Shown here: positions 1 through 5,180 of the stretch, piece by piece | How positions within the stretch are numbered: the stretch's first letter is position 1 | How the letters are laid out: the number at the start of each line of letters is the position of its first letter | Assembly: GCA_937915785.1 (NCBI GenBank) | Contig: CALGGY010000091.1 | Span: forward strand, 1 to 5,284 | Direction of reading: 5' to 3' | DNA length: 5,284 nt | DNA from: an uncultured Bacteroidales bacterium | GTDB lineage: Bacteria > Bacteroidota > Bacteroidia > Bacteroidales > P3 | Notes under the pieces: model-generated | Seen by the model: only the letters and a program-made list of their open reading frames with translations | The model's database searches: none | Told to the model about the DNA's origin: nothing | Translations under genes and position numbers: made by a program

Positions 1-72
1 ATTATCAAATCTAAAAAACGGATACTTTTGCAAAAGATTCATCGGACACCAATAATTAATAAGATAAATCAT

Positions 73-114
73 TAGTATGCCCCCAAAAAAAAACTCTCAG
101 ATGAAGTCATACTA
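73..114 (-). terminator. Possible weak terminator of the three-gene operon
   Basis: On the minus strand an outer inverted repeat (TAGTATG with CATACTA, 28-base gap) encloses a small 4-bp hairpin (ACTT/GAGT) followed directly by a run of nine T (84-92 read in reverse). The position, about 100 bases past the stop of the last gene, suits an operon end. The inner stem is short and includes a G-T wobble, so this is only a tentative call. Confidence 0.25.
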
Positions 115-164
115 TGAAATATCAAAAACAAACATGACTTTTCGTTTTTTTAGCGTTTTTCGAT

Positions 165-190
165 GCTGATAATCAAAATATTACATCAGC
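165..190. repeat. Inverted repeat just past the glycosylase stop codon
   Basis: GCTGAT (165-170) and ATCAGC (185-190) form a 6-bp stem that can extend by three A-T pairs across a two-base bulge. It sits 6 bases beyond the stop codon of the minus-strand glycosylase gene. There is no T-run after it on either strand, so it is more likely an mRNA 3'-end stabilising hairpin, or chance, than an intrinsic terminator. Confidence 0.3.
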
Positions 191-196
191 GTTGCC

Positions 197-760
197 CTAT
201 AGCTCATCGAACATCCGTTGGTAGGCCGCGCATTTTTTTTCGAACGCCAGCGGGTACGCCCTCGACGACGAAGGCAATCGGTAAAGCGCAAGACCGATGC
301 GGAGCTTGGTACGGCTGCCGACGGCGGGCAGTTGTTCAATGCCGTACTGCCGGCACACTTCGGCGGTGGCTTTCTCGCCAGTGGTGGCAATGGCGTGGCA
401 CACAGGCAGTTGGCGTAGCAGGGCTTCTATGTCGGTGGGCTCCACTATTTCCAAGAAAGCATCGGAGGCGTTGTTTTTCAGCCGTCGCACGGCACGGGCA
501 GTGTCGAAAAAGGCTATCCCTTTGTCGTTCAGAAATTTAATGATGTTGTCCTTGCGGAAACATTTCTTTTCGGCATCGACAAAATGGTCTCGGTTGCCGA
601 ACCAAATATGCCCTTCTATGCGCCAGTGGTCGTTGCCGAAGTTGGGGTAGTAGAACTCCATGCACCAGCGTTTGGGCTGTGGAGGAAAGCTGCCCAGAAA
701 CAGCACCCGCGCATTGCTTGGCAGAAACGGCTCCAGTGGATGTCGTTCTATTTCAGGCAT
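197..760 (-). CDS. Uracil-DNA glycosylase superfamily protein
   Basis: Predicted cytoplasmic base-excision DNA glycosylase of 187 residues. The UDG-fold signatures are visible: strand and motif 1 VLFLGSFPP (residues 19-27), followed by FYYPNFGNDHW (36-46), whose layout recalls the hypoxanthine-DNA glycosylase branch (LGtFPS...FYYghPqNrFW). TTGEKA (127-132) is the usual mid-domain strand/turn, and LPSSSRAYP (162-170) occupies the motif 2 leucine-loop position. The ATG at 760 is chosen because related proteins, as I recall them, begin close to EIERHPLEPFLP. The frame extends to a TTG at 811 (204 residues), but the extra 17 residues are low-complexity and polar. It is the third gene of the minus-strand row, 62 bases after the membrane-protein stop (11 if the TTG is used). 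The superfamily call is good; the substrate (uracil, hypoxanthine or another base) cannot be read from the sequence. Confidence 0.82.
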   Translation of the reverse strand: MPEIERHPLEPFLPSNARVLFLGSFPPQPKRWCMEFYYPNFGNDHWRIEGHIWFGNRDHFVDAEKKCFRKDNIIKFLNDKGIAFFDTARAVRRLKNNASDAFLEIVEPTDIEALLRQLPVCHAIATTGEKATAEVCRQYGIEQLPAVGSRTKLRIGLALYRLPSSSRAYPLAFEKKCAAYQRMFDEL

Positions 761-822
761 TTGTCCGTTGCCGTCGGCACCTTTGCGGGGCTTGGGGTTG
801 TTTGTTTTCAAAATGTTGGTTG

Positions 823-2067
823 TCAGAAAATTAGACTAATCAGCACCCAAGTCCAGTGTGCGGCAATGCCTGCGCAGAGGCCGCCGATGGTGTGTGCTCC
901 GATGGCTTTGCCTATCAGTTTGCGGTAGCCCAGACTGTCGAGCATGGCGGTGTGTGTGCTCAGGTATCCGCTCCAGCACATGCCCATGGCGGTGAACACT
1001 GCAATGGCGTTGTTGTTGATAATGCCGGCGTCGATAAACGATGGCACCAGACCGATTGCCGCGCCCACGGCACCCAGTGCTGTGATGGGGAAAGACACCA
1101 ACTGTCCGCTCTCGAACCCAAACAGCCAATAAAACACAAAGTTGATCTTGTCGGCAAGCCATGTTATCACCGGCACGCCCTCGTAAGCTGCTCCTGTGTA
1201 TGTGCCACCCTCGCCCGAAGGTCCGAAAGTCAGCATCATCACCATAGTACTGATGCACAGCACTCCGGGGATGATGGCGATGCCTATGCCCACGCCGCTC
1301 TTGCCGCCGTCGAGCATGGCGTTCAGAAAACGTTGGAAAATGCTTCCCTCGCTGCGGAACGAGATGTTCTGCTCCGTGCCGTCGTCTTCGGTAACGGGAC
1401 TGTCCATTTCGGGAAAACTTTTCAGTGTAAAACGTTGCATCAGCCGTGTGCTGATGATGCTTCCCACCACGGCGCCGAAAAGTCCCACCAAGGCTCCGCC
1501 GCCGTAGCCTTTGCCTGTCATAAAGGCAATAACCACGAGGCCCATGCCAAAGGCGGTGCCGAAATTGGTAAGCGACACCAGCTGGTATTTCTTGAAATAG
1601 CGCGAAAAATTGTTGTCCTTGGCCAGCGAAATAATGGCGGGGTTGTCGCTAAGAAACGTCATCACCGCGCCCAAGGCGGCCACGCCGGGGAGGTTGTACA
1701 AAGGTTTCATCAGCGGACGCAGTATGTTTTCCATCAGGCGCACCACGCCAAATTCCGTCAAAAGTTTGCTAATGGCGCCCATCAGCACGCATATTGCCAT
1801 TATGTAGAACACCGTTTCCATCAGCAGCTGGTAGGCTGTCTGCATAAAGGTGTTGAGCATGTGGGGCAGCGTCATTTTGTAGGCCAGCAGGCCGAAAAAG
1901 ACCAAAAAACAGGCCAAAAATATCAGCGCCTCGATGCTGCGGCGGGTGGTGAATTTCGATTTGTGATTTTTTTTCGGAGTCTCGGTCTGGTGGTGGCGGA
2001 ACACCTCAAAAGGGTTCAGCACGCTCAGCAGGCTATGACGTTTGTTGTGATTCTCCTGATTGTCCAT
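823..2067 (-). CDS. Multi-pass inner-membrane protein, Gate / nucleoside-recognition type
   Basis: Predicted 414-residue inner-membrane protein. Residues 1-42 are a polar, basic cytoplasmic head. Hydrophobic segments follow at about 44-64, 81-102, 126-149, 163-184, 189-207, 257-281, 307-318, 322-349 and 352-368, with a last one near 386-413. A charged loop (214-245) divides two halves. Both halves carry a similar small-residue-rich piece (LPGVAALGAVMTFLSDNPAI at 126-145; SFPITALGAVGAAIGL at 325-340), as expected for the duplicated Gate domain known from SpmA/SpmB, YjiH and nucleoside transporters. From memory it also resembles the uncharacterised clostridial CD0519/CD1768 family. The substrate is unknown. 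It starts 29 bases after the porin stop and precedes the glycosylase gene, so it is very probably co-transcribed with the porin. The ATG at 2067 is the first start after that stop, with an A/T-rich leader and no Shine-Dalgarno sequence. Confidence 0.8.
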   Translation of the reverse strand: MDNQENHNKRHSLLSVLNPFEVFRHHQTETPKKNHKSKFTTRRSIEALIFLACFLVFFGLLAYKMTLPHMLNTFMQTAYQLLMETVFYIMAICVLMGAISKLLTEFGVVRLMENILRPLMKPLYNLPGVAALGAVMTFLSDNPAIISLAKDNNFSRYFKKYQLVSLTNFGTAFGMGLVVIAFMTGKGYGGGALVGLFGAVVGSIISTRLMQRFTLKSFPEMDSPVTEDDGTEQNISFRSEGSIFQRFLNAMLDGGKSGVGIGIAIIPGVLCISTMVMMLTFGPSGEGGTYTGAAYEGVPVITWLADKINFVFYWLFGFESGQLVSFPITALGAVGAAIGLVPSFIDAGIINNNAIAVFTAMGMCWSGYLSTHTAMLDSLGYRKLIGKAIGAHTIGGLCAGIAAHWTWVLISLIF

Positions 2068-2096
2068 ATATTATATGTGTAGGGTAGTTTTTTTTG

Positions 2097-3161
2097 TTAT
2101 TTGAAAAGTTTGTGGAAATCCACCGTCCACGTGGCACCGATGTCCACATTCCACGAATCTTCGGTAACGGAGACGTCGGTCGCGATGTCGGTGTATGTGT
2201 CGGTAAGGCGGCAGCCGTAGATGTGCAGCCTTACGTTTTTCTGGAGGCTCGGGTACCATTCGAACCCCATGCCGTAGCGCGCCGAGGTGTGTCCGGCCAC
2301 AAGCTGGTGTCCGGGAGCCACAGCCGAGCCAAGGTGCACGTCAGACTTGTTCTGCTCGTACATCCCTTTGATAAAAATGTTGAACCTCGGTGTGAAATAA
2401 TAGTTGAAACAGCTCACAAAACCGAAATTCTTGCCCCAGTCGTCCCACGAAAGGGCGTGGTGCATAAAATCGAGGTACAGGTCCCACTTTTCGTACGTCA
2501 GCTTGTTGCCTATCATCACAAGGTTTAGGTAATGGTCCCATTGGTATTCCATAAGGCTGGTGGACCACAGCGTTTGCCAATGCCCCATAGTGCCCGACCA
2601 GTAAAGGTTGTACGACACCAGTCCGGCATCGTAGTTGAGGCCCTCGTAGTTTACGTATGGCGAGTTGGAGATCTGCGCCACAAGCGTGTGGTTGCCGTCG
2701 TTGCTGATGTATGCGGCGTGGGCGGCCATCTGGAAACAGTAAATGTTGCGCCATAGGTTGGTGGGGAAATACACGTCGATAGGCGAGGCATCGTACTCGA
2801 AACCGCCAAGCGCCATGGCCTCCTTGCCAAAGCGGATACGCCAGTTGGGGGTGGGTTTGTAGTCGAGGTACAGGAAATCGGTGTTGTCGAAAAACGTTAC
2901 TGTGCCGGGGTCGGCCACAATTCTCTGCTTGAAATAGTAACTGAACTTGCTGCCAAGGTCGCCGCCCATCATTAGGTTGAAATACTTGCCGTGAAATCCG
3001 AGATTGGGAGTGCTGTCGGTGGTAGTGTATTCGCCGTCGGCACGAACCTCAAACTTGATGGTGTTGAACAGGTCGCCCCATTTTGGTTGCTGGGCGTTTA
3101 CCAACAGCGGAACTAATGCCACCGAAATAGCTATGGCTGTTCTTAATGTGTTGATTTTCAA
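2097..3161 (-). CDS. Outer-membrane porin of the phosphate-selective porin O/P type
   Basis: Predicted 354-residue secreted beta-barrel. Residues 1-23 form a signal peptide (two basic residues, hydrophobic core AIAISVALVPLL, cleavage after VNA before QQ), typical of Bacteroidetes signal peptidase I sites. The mature part is rich in alternating aromatic/polar strands (FKQRIVAD, FLYLDYKP, WRIRFGKEA, NIFIKGMYEQN, RYGMGFEWYPS). The stretch at 107-138, WRIRFGKE followed by SPIDVYFPTNLW, matches the OprO/P layout of a strand with a GqfK-like turn and then the SP.D..F segment. It ends in a final strand with Phe as penultimate residue. The start is a TTG: there is no in-frame ATG before residue 64, an in-frame TAA lies at 3191-3189, and the TTG gives a perfect signal peptide. 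It heads the operon behind the promoter at 3197-3230. Phosphate selectivity is a family name only; the real solute is unknown. Confidence 0.82.
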   Translation of the reverse strand: MKINTLRTAIAISVALVPLLVNAQQPKWGDLFNTIKFEVRADGEYTTTDSTPNLGFHGKYFNLMMGGDLGSKFSYYFKQRIVADPGTVTFFDNTDFLYLDYKPTPNWRIRFGKEAMALGGFEYDASPIDVYFPTNLWRNIYCFQMAAHAAYISNDGNHTLVAQISNSPYVNYEGLNYDAGLVSYNLYWSGTMGHWQTLWSTSLMEYQWDHYLNLVMIGNKLTYEKWDLYLDFMHHALSWDDWGKNFGFVSCFNYYFTPRFNIFIKGMYEQNKSDVHLGSAVAPGHQLVAGHTSARYGMGFEWYPSLQKNVRLHIYGCRLTDTYTDIATDVSVTEDSWNVDIGATWTVDFHKLFK

Positions 3162-3196
3162 TGTGTTATAGATTTTTTGTAATTTAATTTAAAGTG

Positions 3197-3230
3197 CAAA
3201 GATACGCAAAAAAAATGATAATTGCTCAAA
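3197..3230 (-). promoter_or_regulatory. Bacteroidetes sigma-A type promoter for the porin operon
   Basis: Read on the minus strand, TATCTTTG (3204-3197) matches the TAnnTTTG -7 element exactly. A TTTG (3230-3227) lies 22 bases upstream as the -33 element, slightly longer than the usual 19-21. Transcription would start near 3190, giving a ~30-base A/T-rich leader before the TTG start at 3161. No operator-like repeat is evident. Confidence 0.65.
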
Positions 3231-3255
3231 ATTACTCCAACTATGAACTGTTTGA

Positions 3256-3480
3256 CAATGTCTTGACTCCACCAAAAGACATTTTCACAACTATACACCA
3301 TCCCCCTTTTTATGCACGTTTTCCGCATGTTGCAAGAGACCTGAACATTCCCCGAAAGTTCGTCCTTTTCATCGTTTTCGGCGAAAAACTCCATCCAAGC
3401 ACCGAATTGACCGCAGGTGCGTAAACCGTGTGTTCCGTGAGCTGTACGGCAACGGCTCGGTAAAGAAATATTTCAAATAA
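3256..3480 (+). pseudogene. Possible 3' remnant of a lost gene
   Basis: A plus-strand frame is open from after a TGA (3253-3255) to a TAA (3478-3480) but has no usable start codon upstream of a GTG at 3430. Its final part reads like a real protein tail: basic, with RIDRRCVNRVFRELYG then NGSVKKYFK at the very end, in codons like those of neighbouring genes. It ends 19 bases before the ATG of the next small gene, a spacing typical of co-transcribed genes. It may be the end of a gene whose 5' part was lost or frameshifted. I do not recognise the family, and chance cannot be excluded. Confidence 0.3.
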
Positions 3481-3499
3481 AAACGATAAAAAAAGCATT

Positions 3500-3715
3500 A
3501 TGAACAAAATAGTAGAAGAAAAACATATTACTGTAGGTGTATGCAAATACACCTGCGGAAGTGGTGATGTAATTGTGACCTGCGGCAGCACACTCCGCAG
3601 CGTTTTTGACGGCTTGCACCGAAACCACGACAACGGCGGTGCAACAGGCAACTGTCGGCTGAATGGCCAGCTGACAAGCTTGAAAGCCGCTCTTGAATAT
3701 GCGAGCAAAAAATAA
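3500..3715 (+). CDS. Hypothetical 71-residue Cys-containing small protein
   Basis: I do not recognise this protein. It has four Cys (C15, C19, C28 and C47), with a CKYTCGSGDVIVTC core (15-28) whose CxxxC and further Cys could bind metal or form disulphides. A polar Gly/Asn/His-rich middle (about 40-52) is followed by a probable C-terminal amphipathic helix (LTSLKAALEYASKK). There is no signal peptide or membrane segment, so a cytoplasmic location is likely. The ATG at 3500 follows an A-rich leader, typical of Bacteroidetes starts, and codons ending in C in the middle part support real coding. The opposite strand is also open here, so the evidence is not decisive. It lies between the possible gene remnant ending at 3480 and the small-RNA promoter that starts one base after its stop codon. 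Confidence 0.5.
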   Translation: MNKIVEEKHITVGVCKYTCGSGDVIVTCGSTLRSVFDGLHRNHDNGGATGNCRLNGQLTSLKAALEYASKK

Positions 3716-3852
3716 ATTTGGAGATATGAAAAAAAGTTCGTAACTTTGCAAACGGAAATTTATTTCCACCAGGGAACTTAATCTATCGAGAGGGGCTACT
3801 GCCGCTGTGTTCCAAGTCCCACGACTGAAATGTCGATGGGGCGAGCAAAAAA
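3701..3852. repeat. 12-base direct repeat flanking the small-RNA unit
   Basis: GCGAGCAAAAAA occurs at 3701-3712 and again at 3841-3852, exactly 140 bases apart. The first copy ends the small gene (its last codons) and the second joins the RNA body to the terminator stem. Between them lie the promoter and most of the RNA. The match could be a duplication scar or target-site-like boundary; half of it is an A-run, so chance remains possible. Confidence 0.35.
3717..3748 (+). promoter_or_regulatory. Consensus Bacteroidetes promoter for a small RNA
   Basis: TTTG (3717-3720), a 20-base spacer, then TAACTTTG (3741-3748) match the -33 and TAnnTTTG -7 elements with ideal spacing. It begins one base after the stop codon of the 71-residue gene and points at a stretch with no reading frame but clear hairpins. 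The start of transcription is expected near 3753-3756. Confidence 0.7.
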
Positions 3853-3885
3853 AAGGGTTTCTATAAGAAGCCCTTTATTTTTTTT
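3754..3885 (+). ncRNA. Candidate ~130-nt structured small RNA
   Basis: No plausible protein is encoded between the promoter at 3717-3748 and the terminator at 3852-3885, yet the stretch folds well by eye. Four elements are visible. (1) A 5' hairpin GGAAA-TTTA-TTTCC at 3754-3767. (2) GGAAC (3773-3777) pairs with GTTCC (3809-3813), closing a loop that contains an inner hairpin GGC-TACT-GCC (3794-3803), extendable by AG/CT past a G-G mismatch. (3) A hairpin CCCACGAC (3818-3825), loop TGAAAT, GTCG-A-TGGG (3832-3840) with one bulged A. (4) The terminator. TATCGA (3785-3790 region) could instead pair with TCGATG near 3834, an alternative fold. I do not recognise a known RNA class. A 6S-like, antisense or mobile-element RNA are all possible. 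Its 3' end overlaps the 3' end of the convergent toxin gene by about 25 bases. Confidence 0.5.
3847..3885. terminator. Bidirectional intrinsic terminator shared by the small RNA and the toxin gene
   Basis: On the plus strand, AAAGGGTTTCT (3852-3862), a 3-base loop ATA, and AGAAGCCCTTT (3866-3876) make an 11-bp stem with one T-G wobble, followed by ATTTTTTTT (3877-3885). Read on the minus strand, the same stem has one A-C mismatch and is followed by a T-run (3854-3847), so it can also end the toxin transcript. The toxin stop codon TAG (3863-3861) lies at the edge of the loop. Confidence 0.8.
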
Positions 3886-5180
3886 ACATAACGCCCTTTC
3901 GCAATATCTTTGAAAGAAATATTTTTATATTTTCCGAATTGGTTGATTAGTATTATATTACCATATCTAATATTGTTCCTTTTTATGTATTCAATAGCCT
4001 CTTTGAACTGACCAGCATCCATATTTTCAAGTTTTAGTACGATTGTGCTGGCTTGTAAGAATCCCTTTTCAATTTCTTTTGAAAGAGTATTTCCATTTGT
4101 GGTTATTGCATATTTAAAATCAGCTAACAAGTATTTCTTATCTATATAATAAATCAACGCATCTGCACTTGTTTTACCTTTAAGTTCAGGTAAGAATACT
4201 ACACTTATCTTGCCATTATTCAAGTCAAAACCCATTTGCTTGGTGGCATTCCATGTTGGCTTGTTTGTACCTCTATGACCTGCAAAAAGTCTTGTTGTGT
4301 AGCCTTGTGTTTCGTTTAATAAAGTGGCTCGTTCATCATTTAGTATCTCAGCTAATATCTTATTTTTAGCCTTGCGGTCATGTGCCGCTTTAACGGCTTC
4401 TACGATTGCTGGCGAGAAAGGCTCAAAAGAAATATATAACGAATGCTCTGTTGGAGCTAATGCTTTCGCAATTTTGCTTGGCAAATCATTTGTTTTTCTA
4501 TTAGTATTTCCCACCCATCCGCCATTGACAACCTTGCCGTTATCCCTCAAAAAGTAGGGCAGACTTTTGGTTCGTGCTATGCGTTCCTCATTGTCCTCCA
4601 CCCAGTCTTTGAAGCCTTGCGGCACGTCTTTCACTGTGTTCACGCTTTCGGCGGAGGGTTCCTCGCCTTGCAATATACGCTGCTGGTCGGCCTCAAACTC
4701 TTCGGGAGTTTTATGTATGGTGGTGGTGAAACAGCGGCAGTGCGGGTGCCAGCCCACAAACTTGAAGTCCTTTGGGTAACGGCCTTGCAGCTGGTCGCAG
4801 ATGTCCACAAACTCTCCGTTAGGTACACCTTTGCAATTGTGGTTGTTGGAGAGATGCACCTCTATTCCCACCACAAAATCGAACCGCTGCACACGCTCGT
4901 GGTCAGCGGTGCGGTAGGCTATGTTGGTTTCGGTGGCGGCCAGTCGGCGGGCGTTCATATACGAGGAACGGTACACGCCTTGCCCGCTCGGATAGTCCTT
5001 CGGGTTGGCGTTCACCCACCTGAAAGAGCCGTCGGGCTGTTGCACACGTTTTTTCCATTGTCGGTCGTAAATGTTGTTGCCGTATTCGTCATTGCCCGTC
5101 TTAATGCGGAAACGGCGGTAATAGCCCTCTGGCTCGTTTAGATATTGCTTTATCAAAGTAGCCATACGCTTTGCTGGCAT
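3861..5180 (-). CDS. Orphan, N-truncated MuF polymorphic toxin with CdiA-like nuclease tip
   Basis: A 439-residue protein from the ATG at 5180. Residues ~8-152 match the C-terminal half of the phage SPP1 gp7 / Mu gpF head-morphogenesis domain: QYLNEP, GQGVYRSSYMNARRLAATET (67-86), LSNNH, and the closing GWHPHCRC (143-150). A linker (153-205) leads to SLPYFLRDN (206-214). The C-terminal ~225 residues are AT-rich and end in a PD-(D/E)xK pattern: SADALIYY (D340), LLADFKYA (D354, K356), then EKGFLQAS (Q376) and a closing strand GNIILIN. This order resembles CdiA-type tRNase tips, so it is probably a nuclease toxin. Full-length relatives, as I recall, have ~200 more N-terminal residues. The frame is open to the window edge, but 5181-5284 does not look coding. 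An ATG at 5165 is also possible. No immunity gene follows on this strand. The MuF call is firm, the nuclease call fairly firm, the tRNA target inferred. Confidence 0.8.
   Translation of the reverse strand: MPAKRMATLIKQYLNEPEGYYRRFRIKTGNDEYGNNIYDRQWKKRVQQPDGSFRWVNANPKDYPSGQGVYRSSYMNARRLAATETNIAYRTADHERVQRFDFVVGIEVHLSNNHNCKGVPNGEFVDICDQLQGRYPKDFKFVGWHPHCRCFTTTIHKTPEEFEADQQRILQGEEPSAESVNTVKDVPQGFKDWVEDNEERIARTKSLPYFLRDNGKVVNGGWVGNTNRKTNDLPSKIAKALAPTEHSLYISFEPFSPAIVEAVKAAHDRKAKNKILAEILNDERATLLNETQGYTTRLFAGHRGTNKPTWNATKQMGFDLNNGKISVVFLPELKGKTSADALIYYIDKKYLLADFKYAITTNGNTLSKEIEKGFLQASTIVLKLENMDAGQFKEAIEYIKRNNIRYGNIILINQFGKYKNISFKDIAKGRYVKKIKGFL

Larger units (their letters stand above)
1..196. other. 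AT-rich intergenic region downstream of the porin operon
   Basis: No gene is supported here. The stretch is AT-rich and lies 3' of the minus-strand operon. It holds a 12-base perfect palindrome CTTTTGCAAAAG (25-36), overlapped by a plus-strand TACTTTTG (23-30) that fits the Bacteroidetes -7 element, though its -33 partner would fall off the window edge. It also holds a 7-base inverted repeat TAGTATG/CATACTA (73-79 and 108-114) and a hairpin at 165-190. No textbook terminator with a U-tract directly after a strong stem is visible. Confidence 0.6.
3162..3499. other. Gene-poor spacer between the porin operon and the small plus-strand gene
   Basis: This 338-base stretch holds the porin leader and promoter at its left edge and otherwise no convincing complete gene. 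Open frames exist on both strands, but the minus-strand one overlaps the porin promoter and the plus-strand one begins inside that promoter. Neither has a recognisable protein. The only coding-like signal is the tail of a start-less plus-strand frame ending at 3480, listed separately. No TAnnTTTG promoter for the small gene at 3500 was found on the plus strand. Confidence 0.6.

Noticed and set aside
856..2082. Long plus-strand open frame (408 codons) opposite the Gate-type gene
   Set aside because: Its His/Gln/Ala-rich translation is a shadow of the GC-biased minus-strand gene, which has clear membrane segments.
3158..3394. 78-residue minus-strand frame upstream of the porin
   Set aside because: It overlaps the porin promoter and start codon and has no protein-like features.
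3194..3424. 76-residue plus-strand frame in the spacer
   Set aside because: It begins with GTG inside the porin promoter and its translation has no recognisable domain.
3473..3769. 98-residue minus-strand frame as an immunity protein directly after the toxin
   Set aside because: It starts on a GTG inside the opposite-strand RNA, has a low-complexity Phe-rich translation at both ends, and mirrors the better-supported plus-strand small gene.
3754..3845. Cobalamin riboswitch-like words (GGGAAC, CTACTGCCGC) in the small-RNA region
   Set aside because: The required B12-box and GCCACTG elements are absent, the order does not fit, and no vitamin B12 gene follows.
3770..3846. tRNA-like GTTCCAAGTCCC resembling a T-arm
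   Set aside because: No D-arm, anticodon stem or 7-bp acceptor stem can be drawn around it.
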